Positions 8,776-16,434 of a stretch of 64,000 nt of DNA are shown here, piece after piece. Below the pieces are notes generated by a model, which saw only the letters and a list, made by a program, of their open reading frames with translations, searched no databases and had not been told where the DNA came from. The position numbers and the translations under genes are program-made. The DNA comes from Pseudarthrobacter sp. GA104 (lineage in GTDB: Bacteria; Actinomycetota; Actinomycetes; Actinomycetales; Micrococcaceae), in NCBI RefSeq assembly GCF_009741265.1, contig NZ_WOWL01000001.1:3968001-4032000 (forward strand), given 5' to 3'. Each line of letters begins with the position of its first letter. Position 1 is the first letter of the stretch.

Positions 8776-8791
8776 CGGCGTACGTACGCCG
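8776..8791. promoter_or_regulatory. Perfect 16-bp palindrome in the aceE leader
   Basis: CGGCGTACGTACGCCG is self-complementary over 16 bp with no spacer and lies 57 nt upstream of the aceE start. It is a candidate operator; the cognate regulator is unknown. The rest of the 428-nt aceE/DUF3052 divergent region shows no gene. Confidence 0.5.
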
Positions 8792-9146
8792 TGTGCGACG
8801 TATCGGTTACAACAGCCCGGTCATGTGTGCCGGGCAGGGTCCTAAGTTTTCCTACGTCTGCATTGGAGTTACAGGGTTGTTGCCCCGCAGGCATAGTTGT
8901 CACCTGCCACTCTAACTCTGTCCCTTACGCGATGCGTAGCCGCGGCTTGGGCGGCCCAGTTGTATTTCGCCGTCATACTGGTTGTGTGACGAAAAGCCGC
9001 TGGGCAGCGGGCTGGACGAACCTGATGTGACGCAGAATATGGCGCATCGCGGGGGCGGCAGCTTGAAGCTCAGGCACAAAGGGTGTTGGCTTGGGAGTAA
9101 TGGAAATCACTATGCGCACTGCATATATGAGGCATTGGAGGTACAC

Positions 9147-9566
9147 GTGAGCGAGGCCGACGCCGCCACTTCGGTAAATGTGGCGGAAAAATTGGGTTTC
9201 AAGAACGGGGATCTGATTCAGGAGTTCGGTTACGACGACGACGTCGATTTCGACTTGCGTGACGATATTGAGGACCTCACCGGTTCTGAGCTGCTGGACG
9301 AGGACGACCATGAAGTGGCGGACGCCGTCATCTTCTGGTGGCGCGACGGCGACGGAGACCTCGTTGACAGTCTGATGGATTCGCTGACCACGCTGAGCGA
9401 AAACGGCGTGGTGTGGGTGCTGACACCCAAGTCCGGCCGGGCTGGATATGTCTCCCCGGCAGACATCCAGGAGGCAGCGCCGACGGCCGGGCTGCACGTT
9501 ACCACCTCAGCGGGCGTGTCCAAGGACTGGAGCGCAACGCGGCTGGTGAGCAGGAAGAACAAGTGA
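9147..9566 (+). CDS. DUF3052 family protein
   Basis: A 139-residue, very acidic soluble protein of unknown function. Recognisable family features are NVAEKLGFKNGDLIQEFGYDD near the N-terminus, the acidic block around VDFDLRDDIED, and WVLTPKSGRAGYVSPADIQEAAP. The GTG start at 9147 is chosen because GGAGG lies 5 nt upstream; the upstream in-frame extension has no family content. Its stop overlaps the ahpE GTG by 4 nt. The same pair lies close to aceE in Mycobacterium (Rv2239c/Rv2238c), suggesting a link to redox or acyl metabolism, but no biochemical role can be read from the sequence. Confidence 0.85.
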   Translation: MSEADAATSVNVAEKLGFKNGDLIQEFGYDDDVDFDLRDDIEDLTGSELLDEDDHEVADAVIFWWRDGDGDLVDSLMDSLTTLSENGVVWVLTPKSGRAGYVSPADIQEAAPTAGLHVTTSAGVSKDWSATRLVSRKNK

Positions 9567-10057
9567 CGGCAGCGCTTGCCGCTGCCGCCGTAGCTGTCCC
9601 CGCGGTCGGTGGGGCCGCACCTGACTTCGAACTCGTTAACCAATACGGTGAGCCGGTCAGGTTGTCCTCCTTCCGGGGCCAGAACGTGGTCCTTGTGTTC
9701 TATCCCTTTGCATTCTCCGGTATCTGCACCGGTGAGCTCTGCGAACTGCGGGATAACCTCGCGCTGTTCCAGGATGCGAACGCCACCGTCCTGGCCGTCT
9801 CAGTGGACAGCAAATTCAGCCTCAGGGCCTATGCTGCCCAGGAACGGTACAGCTTCGACCTGCTCGCGGACTTCTGGCCGCATGGCGAGGTCGCCAGGCT
9901 GTATGGGGTGTTCGACGCCGACAGCGGCATGGCACGGCGGGGCACCTTCATCATCGATGCGGGCGGAACCATCCGGTACAGCGTGGTGAATCCGCGGGGC
10001 CAGGCCCGGGACCTCGGGGAATACCGCACGGCACTTGCCGGGCTCGAAAAGGCCTGA
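9563..10057 (+). CDS. ahpE: Peroxiredoxin, AhpE family
   Basis: Thiol peroxidase reducing hydroperoxides and peroxynitrite. It is 164 residues with a thioredoxin fold. The strongest match to M. tuberculosis AhpE is the block DFWPHGEVARLYGVFD and the RGTFIIDAGGTIRY strand. The peroxidatic Cys55 lies in FSGICTGELC. A second cysteine follows at Cys60; this C-x4-C spacing is that of PrxQ/BCP enzymes, whereas the mycobacterial AhpE is one-Cys. It is translationally coupled (GTGA) to the DUF3052 gene. There is no signal peptide. Confidence 0.9.
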   Translation: MTAALAAAAVAVPAVGGAAPDFELVNQYGEPVRLSSFRGQNVVLVFYPFAFSGICTGELCELRDNLALFQDANATVLAVSVDSKFSLRAYAAQERYSFDLLADFWPHGEVARLYGVFDADSGMARRGTFIIDAGGTIRYSVVNPRGQARDLGEYRTALAGLEKA

Positions 10058-10063
10058 CTCCAC

Positions 10064-10984
10064 GTGGGCGGGCAGCGGCATGGTGTGGGCCTCACAGGCT
10101 TCGCGAGCATGCCGCCAGTGCCTGCCGGACCCCCGTCCGCAGAAGAGCTTGACGTCCTGGTCCGGATCCGGGACGTACTGGCAGGGGACCGTTTCGCGCT
10201 GCTCACCGGGGCCGGACTCAGTACCGACTCCGGGATCCCGGACTACCGGGGACCCGGTTCGCCCCCTCGTTCGCCCATGACCTACCAGGAGTTCGTCAAG
10301 GCGTCCGCCAACCGCCAGCGATACTGGGCGAGGAACCACATCGGCTGGTCCCACCTGCGGCGCGCGGATCCGAACCAGGGCCACCTCGCCGCGGCGGAGC
10401 TTGAACGCAGGGGACACCTCACCGGCCTCATCACCCAGAATGTGGACCGCCTGCACCAGGACGCCGGCAGCGTTAACGTCGTCGACCTCCATGGCAGGTA
10501 TGACCAGGTTGTCTGCCTGAATTGCCGCCGGACCTATACGCGGCGTCTGCTGGCAGGAATCCTCGAGGAGCTGAACCCGGATTTCCTGGACCGGGCGGCA
10601 CAGACGGGGCTGGTGGAGATGGCACCGGACGCCGATTCCACGGTGGAAGACCAGGCGTTGATCAGCAGTTTTGTGGTGGCGGCCTGCCCCGCCTGCGGAG
10701 GAATGCTGAAGCCCGACTTCGTGTACTTCGGTGAGAACGTGCCCAAGGACCGGGTCGAAATCTCCTACCGGATGGTCGATGATGCCGCAGCCCTGGTTGT
10801 TGCGGGATCGTCACTGACGGTAATGAGCGGCCTGCGCTTTGTCAGGCACGCCGCCAAGGAGGGCAAGCCGGTGGTCATTATCAACAGGGGAGCAACCCGC
10901 GGGGATGACAAAGCAACCATCAAGCTTGAGGCGGGCGTCAGTGAATCGCTGACCTGGCTGGCGTCGGAGCTCCCGCCCGTCTAA
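10064..10984 (+). CDS. NAD-dependent deacylase, Sir2 family
   Basis: Removes acyl groups from lysines using NAD. It has 306 residues. Sirtuin motifs are in order: GAGLSTDSGIPDYRG (NAD binding), TQNVDRLHQDAG, the catalytic histidine in VVDLHGRYD, a zinc site from CLNC and CPAC, then LKPDFVYFGENVP. Its length and the wide spacing between zinc pairs resemble class II sirtuins. It begins 6 nt after ahpE, so it is probably the third gene of that operon. The start is uncertain between GTG 10064 and ATG 10109. Its position near aceE and fab genes fits regulation of acetyl-CoA enzymes, which is inference. Confidence 0.92.
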   Translation: MGGQRHGVGLTGFASMPPVPAGPPSAEELDVLVRIRDVLAGDRFALLTGAGLSTDSGIPDYRGPGSPPRSPMTYQEFVKASANRQRYWARNHIGWSHLRRADPNQGHLAAAELERRGHLTGLITQNVDRLHQDAGSVNVVDLHGRYDQVVCLNCRRTYTRRLLAGILEELNPDFLDRAAQTGLVEMAPDADSTVEDQALISSFVVAACPACGGMLKPDFVYFGENVPKDRVEISYRMVDDAAALVVAGSSLTVMSGLRFVRHAAKEGKPVVIINRGATRGDDKATIKLEAGVSESLTWLASELPPV

Positions 10985-11006
10985 GGGCAGGCCGCAGGCT
11001 GCCCTT
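10983..11006 (+). terminator. Hairpin after the sirtuin gene
   Basis: The 8-bp stem AAGGGCAG/CTGCCCTT directly overlaps the stop codon region. It is a weak terminator candidate. Confidence 0.5.
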
Positions 11007-11093
11007 CAGCGGTCGATTCGCATTCGGGGGCCGATGTCGGGTAGAGTCTATGTTCGTTGGTCAGGGCGCAGCAGTGCCCGGTCCGGCCACTTT

Positions 11094-11166
11094 GGGTCTT
11101 TAGCTCAGCTGGTAGAGCGCCACGTTTACACCGTGGATGTCATCGGTTCGATCCCGGTAGGACCCA
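11094..11166 (+). tRNA. tRNA-Val (anticodon TAC)
   Basis: The acceptor stem GGGTCTT/AGGACCC, D arm GCTC/GAGC, anticodon stem CCACG/CGTGG with loop TTTACAC, and T arm with GGTTCGATCC all pair. CCA is not encoded. Confidence 0.96.
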
Positions 11167-11171
11167 CACGC

Positions 11172-11213
11172 AAGCCCCGCAGTTTCCGCCCTCAGGTGGA
11201 AGTGGCGGGGCTT
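11172..11213 (+). terminator. Terminator of tRNA-Val
   Basis: The stem AAGCCCCGC/GCGGGGCTT is followed by TT; the loop has partial internal pairing. Confidence 0.75.
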
Positions 11214-11272
11214 TTGCGTTGCCCCGCCCCGCCAGGAATCCGGGCTCTTCCCCGAATGTCCGACCCCTGCCA

Positions 11273-11278
11273 TAGCTT
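11273..11278 (+). promoter_or_regulatory. -10 hexamer of a leaderless-type start
   Basis: TAGCTT lies 6 nt before ATG 11285. Confidence 0.45.
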
Positions 11279-11284
11279 GCAGGA

Positions 11285-11575
11285 ATGGAACACGTGATTG
11301 TGCGGACGGGGACGGACGGCAGGCCCGCGGCGGTGCTCTGCAATGGCAGGGAATGGGCTGTGGGCGCGGAACCGGTCCGGTGGTTTGAGCGGGTCAAATG
11401 GTGGGAGACGCGCCGCAGGATGCCTAAGGGCCTCAGCCGTGTGGATGTCGAGGTCCTGCAGCTTCAGGTGAGGCTGGGAAGGAACGCCGGCTCCGCCCTG
11501 ACCACCATGCTCCTTGAGCGGGACGGGCTGGGTGGGGGCTGGCGTCTCAGGGAAGCCCTTGCCGACGCTGCCTAG
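11285..11575 (+). CDS. Small uncharacterised protein, possibly DUF6504
   Basis: A 96-residue basic protein with no signal peptide or membrane segment. The pattern of GREWAVGAEPVRWFERVKWWE, then SRVDVEVLQLQVRLG and GWRLREALADA resembles the DUF6504 family, whose members often neighbour SOS-type DNA repair genes; no such neighbour is present here. It lies alone between tRNA-Val and the convergent gntR. The start is supported by TAGCTT 6 nt upstream, a leaderless arrangement. Function is unknown. Confidence 0.65.
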   Translation: MEHVIVRTGTDGRPAAVLCNGREWAVGAEPVRWFERVKWWETRRRMPKGLSRVDVEVLQLQVRLGRNAGSALTTMLLERDGLGGGWRLREALADAA

Positions 11576-11617
11576 GCGAATCGCGCCGGCCGGCGGCGGG
11601 CTCCGGGCATTGGAAAA

Positions 11618-11656
11618 CCCTCCACCGCGACTATTGGGGGATGCCGCGGTGGAGGG
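11618..11656. terminator. Convergent terminator before gntR
   Basis: A perfect 12-bp stem CCCTCCACCGCG/CGCGGTGGAGGG with a 15-nt loop lies between two convergent genes. Confidence 0.8.
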
Positions 11657-11709
11657 CCTGAGTTGAATATACCGTGAACCTCTGGAAACAAAAAGTCGAC
11701 GCAGCGGTG

Positions 11710-12435
11710 TCAGCGCTGCACCGGAATGAAGACGCGGGGTTGCTCGGTCCACGTATCGGACATCTGGGACATGGTCCGCCTCATGATTTTGTCTGACGAC
11801 TCCCGGGCGGTGGCAGCATCGCCCCGGGCGATTGCCTCCGCCACGTCCATGTGCCACTGGAGCGCGGCCTCGTGCGGATGGTCGGGCATCAGTCCGTGCA
11901 CGGTCCGGCCCGTCAGGGTCTCCGCCACCTGGCCCATGAGGTTCGCAAACATTTCGTTGCCCGAGCCGGACAGCAGCAGCGAGTGGAACTGGATGTCCAG
12001 CTCAAGGAAGCGGGGCACGTCACCCTTGCGGCCGGCGTCGAGCATTGCACGGGCGACGTCCACCAGCTCCAGCCGCAGCGGCGCCGGCGCGTTCTGGGCG
12101 GCCAGCTCGGCCGCGGCCGGCTCCACGGCGGACCGCAGCTCAGCAAGTGACCGAAGCTGCGCGCCGCGGGCGTCACTGGCCAGGCGCCACCGAATGACCT
12201 GGGGATCGAAGGGATTCCAGCGGCTCGGGGGCAATACCCGGATGCCCACCCGCTTGGTGGTCTCCACCAGGCCGAGGGACTGCAGCACGCGGACGGCCTC
12301 GCGGATCACCGACCTGGACACCCCGAGTTCATCCTCAAGGTTTTCGGCGAGCATGATATGGCCGGCAGGCAGCTCCCCTGAGACAATTCGGGTGCCAAGA
12401 TTCTCAATGGCACGGTGGTGCAGGCTGCTGGTCAT
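11710..12435 (-). CDS. GntR-family regulator, FadR subfamily
   Basis: A 241-residue regulator with an N-terminal winged helix-turn-helix (IENLGTRIVSGELPAG, then ELGVSRSVIREAVRVLQSLGLV, about residues 10-60). An all-helical FCD ligand domain follows, with probable metal-site residues in DIQFHSLLL and HMDVAEAIARGD. The start MTSSLHHRAIE is supported by TAGGCT 7 nt upstream and by domain length. It is divergent from gnd, so a gluconate or pentose-phosphate intermediate is a likely ligand; that is inference from context. A 13-bp palindrome at 12558-12570 could be its operator. Confidence 0.9.
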   Translation of the reverse strand: MTSSLHHRAIENLGTRIVSGELPAGHIMLAENLEDELGVSRSVIREAVRVLQSLGLVETTKRVGIRVLPPSRWNPFDPQVIRWRLASDARGAQLRSLAELRSAVEPAAAELAAQNAPAPLRLELVDVARAMLDAGRKGDVPRFLELDIQFHSLLLSGSGNEMFANLMGQVAETLTGRTVHGLMPDHPHEAALQWHMDVAEAIARGDAATARESSDKIMRRTMSQMSDTWTEQPRVFIPVQR

Positions 12436-12442
12436 GCAGCTA

Positions 12443-12448
12443 AGCCTA
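12443..12448 (-). promoter_or_regulatory. -10 hexamer of leaderless gntR
   Basis: TAGGCT lies 7 nt before the start ATG. Confidence 0.5.
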
Positions 12449-12557
12449 GTGTGAACGGGTTGGCCGGAAGGCGGCCGGCCGGGACCGCAGCGACACAAAC
12501 GCTTCCACAAGGTGGGCGTTACTTTCCTGTTACCTCCCGAATATATATGCTTTATTA

Positions 12558-12570
12558 AGACCCTTGGTCT
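12558..12570. promoter_or_regulatory. Candidate GntR operator upstream of gnd
   Basis: AGACC-CTT-GGTCT is a perfect 5-bp inverted repeat with the short spacer typical of FadR-type sites. It follows an AT-rich TATATATGC tract that may hold the gnd -10. It lies 64 nt before the gnd start. Confidence 0.5.
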
Positions 12571-12634
12571 GCAATCGTGCTTCCGACGCAACGGGAGCCC
12601 TGCACATCCGCGCAACGTACGAATTGGAGTTTTG

Positions 12635-14071
12635 ATGTCTGCACACATCGGTGTCACCGGCCTCGCGGTGATGGGCGCCAACCTCGCCCGCAACCTCGCC
12701 AGGAACGGCTTCACGGTTGCCCTGCACAACCGTTCCGTCGAGAAGACCGACGCCCTGCTGGAAAGGTACGGCTCGGAAGGCGACTTTGTCCGGACGGAAA
12801 CCCTGCAGGAACTGGTCGATTCCCTGGAGAAGCCGCGCCGCGTGCTGATCATGGTCAAGGCCGGCAAGCCTGTTGACTCAGTCATCGAACAGCTGGAGCC
12901 GCTCCTGGAACCGGGCGACATCATCATCGACGCCGGTAACTCCCACTACGAGGACACCCGCCGCCGCGAAGCTGCCCTTGCCAAGAAGGACCTGCACTTC
13001 GTGGGCGTCGGTGTCTCGGGCGGCGAAGAGGGCGCGCTCAACGGCCCCTCCATCATGCCCGGCGGTTCCAAGGAGTCCTACAAGGCCCTGGGCCCGCTGC
13101 TGGAAAAGATCTCCGCCAAGGTGGACGGCGAACCGTGCTGCGCCTGGGTGGGAACCGACGGCGCCGGCCACTTCGTCAAGATGGTCCACAACGGCATCGA
13201 ATACGCCGACATGCAGGTCATCGGCGAAGCCTTCGACCTCCTGCGTTCCGGTGCCGGCATTGAGCCTGCCGAGCAGGCCAGGATCTTTGCGGACTGGAAC
13301 AAGGGCGAGCTTTCCTCCTTCCTGATCGAGATCTCCGCCGAGGTTTTGGGTCACGTGGACGCCAAGACCGGCAAGCCGTTCGTCGACGTCGTGGTGGACG
13401 CGGCCGGCCAGAAGGGTACCGGCCGCTGGACCGTCATCTCCGCACTGGAGCTCGGCTCCCCGGTTTCCGGCATCGCCGAATCCGTCTTCGCACGCGCCCT
13501 GTCCTCCCAGACGGAGCAGCGCAAGCTGGGCCAGGAGTTGCTGGCCGGCAACGAGGCATCCGTGGAGATCCCGGAGACGTTCGTCGAGGACGTCCGCCAG
13601 GCACTGTACGCGTCCAAGCTCGTCTCCTACGCCCAGGGCCTGGACATGCTGACGTCGGCAGCGAAGGAGTACGGCTGGGACCTCAAGCTGGACGAGATCG
13701 CCTCCCTGTGGCGGGCCGGCTGCATCATCCGCGCCGAGCTGCTCAAGGACATCACCAAGGCCTACGCAGCGGACGAGAAGCCGGCCAACCTCCTGTTCGC
13801 TCCGGCGTTCACGCAGGCCATCGCCGAGGCACTGCCGGCATGGCGCCGGGTCGTCGCTACCGCCGTCCAGCTGGGGATCCCCGTTCCGGTGTTCTCCTCC
13901 TCGCTGGCCTACTACGACGGCCTCCGCCGCAAGCGCGTTGCTGCCGCCCTGATCCAGGGCCAGCGTGACCTGTTCGGCGCCCACACCTATGGCCGCGTCG
14001 ACTCCGAGGGCACTTTCCACACCCTCTGGGGCGAGGACAAGTCCGAGATCGAAGCCGTGGACACGCACTAG
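12635..14071 (+). CDS. gnd: 6-phosphogluconate dehydrogenase, decarboxylating
   Basis: Oxidises 6-phosphogluconate to ribulose 5-phosphate with reduction of NADP, in the oxidative pentose phosphate pathway. It has 478 residues, the length of the long-chain dimeric type. Visible are the Rossmann start GVTGLAVMGANLARN, IIDAGNSHYEDT, the substrate loop FVGVGVSGGEEGALNGPSIMPGG, and the catalytic lysine region HFVKMVHNGIEYADMQ. The start is fixed by GGAG 6 nt upstream of ATG 12635. A GntR regulator is divergent. A very strong terminator follows. Confidence 0.97.
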   Translation: MSAHIGVTGLAVMGANLARNLARNGFTVALHNRSVEKTDALLERYGSEGDFVRTETLQELVDSLEKPRRVLIMVKAGKPVDSVIEQLEPLLEPGDIIIDAGNSHYEDTRRREAALAKKDLHFVGVGVSGGEEGALNGPSIMPGGSKESYKALGPLLEKISAKVDGEPCCAWVGTDGAGHFVKMVHNGIEYADMQVIGEAFDLLRSGAGIEPAEQARIFADWNKGELSSFLIEISAEVLGHVDAKTGKPFVDVVVDAAGQKGTGRWTVISALELGSPVSGIAESVFARALSSQTEQRKLGQELLAGNEASVEIPETFVEDVRQALYASKLVSYAQGLDMLTSAAKEYGWDLKLDEIASLWRAGCIIRAELLKDITKAYAADEKPANLLFAPAFTQAIAEALPAWRRVVATAVQLGIPVPVFSSSLAYYDGLRRKRVAAALIQGQRDLFGAHTYGRVDSEGTFHTLWGEDKSEIEAVDTH

Positions 14072-14086
14072 CCTCCACCAGCGGTT

Positions 14087-14140
14087 AAAGCCAAAGGCCG
14101 GCAGTTCCTGAAGTTTCAGGAACTGCCGGCCTTTGGCTTT
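14087..14140. terminator. Long terminator between gnd and cysE
   Basis: The arms AAAGCC...CCTGAA and TTCAGG...GGCTTT pair perfectly over 26 bp (14087-14112 with 14115-14140) with almost no loop. It serves both convergent genes. Confidence 0.9.
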
Positions 14141-14183
14141 TGCCTGGCGCTGGTGACACGGCCAGGGTTGGCGGCTTCTGTTG

Positions 14184-14768
14184 TCAGATCCGGTATTCGA
14201 TGTCGTACTCTGCCGGGTCCACCGCAGGCTTGGTTTCACGCTGGGCATCCCGGTGGCGCCACTTCGCGGGGACGCCGGTGACAATCGATTCCGGCGGCGC
14301 GTCCTTGACCACCACCGCGTTGGCGCCCACGGCGCTGTCCCGGCCAATGGTGATTGGCCCCAGGATCTTGGCGCCGGCACCAATGGTTACCCGGTCACCG
14401 ATGGTGGGGTGGCGTTTGATCCGGGCCAGGGAGCGGCCGCCCAGGGTGACTCCGTGATAGATCATCACATCCTCGCCGATCTCGGCAGTCTCTCCGATCA
14501 CCACGCCCATCCCATGGTCGATGAAGAAGCGACGGCCGATGGTGGCACCCGGATGGATCTCAATTCCGGTGAGGAACCGGCCCAGCTGCGAGATCAACCG
14601 GGCAGGGAAACGCAACCCCGGGTTCTGCCACAGCCAGTGCGTCAGCCGGTGGATCCAGATGGCATGCAGGCCGGAGTATGCGAAAAAGTTCTCAAAAGAA
14701 CCCCGAGCCGCCGGGTCGTGGGACCGGGCGGCGTCGAGGTCTTCCTTTAGTCTTGCGAAAAAGCCCAC
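14184..14768 (-). CDS. cysE: Serine O-acetyltransferase
   Basis: Acetylates L-serine with acetyl-CoA to O-acetylserine, the substrate of CysK. It has 194 residues, the short (EpsC-like) form lacking the long N-terminal helical domain. The left-handed beta-helix is visible as hexapeptide repeats (IEIHPGATIGRRFFIDHG, VVIGETAEIGEDVMIYHGVTLGG). Catalytic residues are expected in FIDHGMG and MIYHGVT. It starts with GTG and lies 39 nt after cysK in a two-gene cysteine operon. Confidence 0.95.
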   Translation of the reverse strand: MGFFARLKEDLDAARSHDPAARGSFENFFAYSGLHAIWIHRLTHWLWQNPGLRFPARLISQLGRFLTGIEIHPGATIGRRFFIDHGMGVVIGETAEIGEDVMIYHGVTLGGRSLARIKRHPTIGDRVTIGAGAKILGPITIGRDSAVGANAVVVKDAPPESIVTGVPAKWRHRDAQRETKPAVDPAEYDIEYRI

Positions 14769-14807
14769 AAAGTTCTTTCTACAGGAAACGGGCGAACAGC
14801 GGCTGGA

Positions 14808-15743
14808 TCAGCCGCGGATGTCGTCATAGAGGACGGTGGAGATGTAACGCTCACCGAAGTCACAGACAACAGCCACGATCAGCTTCCCCGCGTTTTCGGG
14901 ACGCTTGGCCAGTTCCAGGGCACCCCAGACAATGGCGCCGGAGGAGATGCCGCCCAGGATGCCTTCCTTGACGCCGAGCTCGCGGGCCACCCGGACGGAA
15001 TCCTCAAGCGTGGCGTCCAGGACCTCGTCATAAACGTTGGTGTCCAGGATTTCAGGCACGAAGTTGGCGCCGATGCCCTGGATCTTGTGCGGGCCGGGTG
15101 CGCCGCCATTGAGGATGGCGGAGTCCTTGGGCTCGATCGCGACGATCTGGACGCCGGGCTTGCGCTCCTTGAGGACCTGGCCGACGCCGGTGACGGTTCC
15201 GCCGGTGCCTACGCCCGCGACGAAGATGTCCACTGCGCCGTCGGTGTCCGCCCAGATTTCCTCCGCCGTGGTGGTGCGGTGGATTTCGGGATTGGCTTCG
15301 TTGGCAAACTGCTGTGCCCAGATGGAGTTCTCGGTGTTGGCCACGATTTCCTGGGCCTTCTCCACCGCGCCGCGCATTCCCTCGGAACCCGGAGTCAGGA
15401 CGATCTCGGCGCCAAAGGCGCGCAGCATGACGCGGCGTTCCGTGGACATGGTCTCCGGCATGGTGAGGATGACCTTGTAGCCGCGGGCAGCACCCACCAT
15501 TGCCAGGGCGATGCCGGTGTTTCCGGACGTGCCTTCAACAATGGTTCCGCCGGGCTTCAGTGCACCGGACTTCTCGGCGGCATCGACAATGGCAACACCG
15601 ATACGGTCTTTGACGCTGTTGGCCGGGTTGTAGAACTCAAGCTTGACGGCGACGGTGGCATCCAGGCCCTCGCTGAGCCGGTTGAGCTTGACCAGCGGGG
15701 TGCCGCCGACCAGCTGTGTCACATCGTCATAGATCCGTGCCAT
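14808..15743 (-). CDS. cysK: Cysteine synthase (O-acetylserine sulfhydrylase A)
   Basis: Makes cysteine from O-acetylserine and sulfide with pyridoxal phosphate. It has 311 residues. The cofactor lysine lies in FYNPANSVKDRIG and the substrate loop is EGTSGNTGIALAMVGA; GVGTGGTVTGVG binds the phosphate. The ATG at 15743 (MARIYDD) is chosen over one two codons earlier because of spacing from AGG. The C-terminus ends DDIRG; whether it docks into CysE cannot be judged here. It forms an operon with cysE. Confidence 0.96.
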   Translation of the reverse strand: MARIYDDVTQLVGGTPLVKLNRLSEGLDATVAVKLEFYNPANSVKDRIGVAIVDAAEKSGALKPGGTIVEGTSGNTGIALAMVGAARGYKVILTMPETMSTERRVMLRAFGAEIVLTPGSEGMRGAVEKAQEIVANTENSIWAQQFANEANPEIHRTTTAEEIWADTDGAVDIFVAGVGTGGTVTGVGQVLKERKPGVQIVAIEPKDSAILNGGAPGPHKIQGIGANFVPEILDTNVYDEVLDATLEDSVRVARELGVKEGILGGISSGAIVWGALELAKRPENAGKLIVAVVCDFGERYISTVLYDDIRG

Positions 15744-15807
15744 GTACATACGCCTATCTCTGAGGGGTGAATACTGAGGTCAGCCTAACGAGGCCGCGTA
15801 AGCGTGG

Positions 15808-16332
15808 CTAAGCGTTAAGCCATGCAGAGTAATATTTCCTGGCCTTGGCGAGCTTGGGGTTGATGATCACCTGGCAGTACCCCTGTTCGGGATGCTTGGC
15901 GTAATAGTTCTGGTGGAACTCCTCCGCGACATGGAAGCGGGGCAGCCGGCTGACCTCCGTGACAATCGGATGGGCCCACAGCGCCTGGTTCCGGTCGATC
16001 GCTTCTTCAAAGAGGATCTTCTCTTCGGTGGTCTCATAGAACATCGACGAACGGTACTGGGTGCCGACGTCGTAGCCCTGGCGGTTCAGCGTGGTGGGAT
16101 CGTGCAGGGCGAAGAACATGTCCAGGATGACCTCCGCCGGGATGGTCTCCTCGTCGAACGTCACGGCAACAACCTCGGCATGGCCGGTGGTGCCGTTGCA
16201 GACCGAGTAGTAGTCCGGTTGCGGATCGTGGCCCCCGGTATAGCCGGACACCACCGAGCTGACGCCCTTGGTCTTCTGGTAAACGGCGTCGAGGCACCAG
16301 AAGCAGCCTCCGCCTAAAACAAAAGTTTTCAT
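15808..16332 (-). CDS. msrA: Peptide methionine sulfoxide reductase A
   Basis: Reduces methionine S-sulfoxide in proteins. It is 174 residues, with the catalytic cysteine in LGGGCFWCLDAVY at the N-terminus, the VVSGYTGGHDPQPDYYSVCNGTTGHAE core, and a late cysteine in PEQGYCQV that can act in recycling. The start at 16332 follows AGAGG by 3 nt, and the family begins at this MKTFVLGGG. It is divergent from the Nif3-like gene. An in-frame open stretch continues upstream but has no homologous content. Confidence 0.95.
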   Translation of the reverse strand: MKTFVLGGGCFWCLDAVYQKTKGVSSVVSGYTGGHDPQPDYYSVCNGTTGHAEVVAVTFDEETIPAEVILDMFFALHDPTTLNRQGYDVGTQYRSSMFYETTEEKILFEEAIDRNQALWAHPIVTEVSRLPRFHVAEEFHQNYYAKHPEQGYCQVIINPKLAKARKYYSAWLNA

Positions 16333-16434
16333 GACCTCTTCAATGGTTGGGGGCGCGGGAAGATTCCCGGGCCGTCCAGGGGCGGCGGCTGTAAACGTGC
16401 GGTCCGGACGGCCCGATGGGGTAAAACTAAGACT

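Noticed and set aside
6661..9030. A 789-codon open frame on the plus strand opposite aceE
   Set aside because: It is an antisense shadow of a high-GC gene: Gly/Val/Ala-rich, no domain, no ribosome-binding site, and aceE on the other strand is unambiguous.
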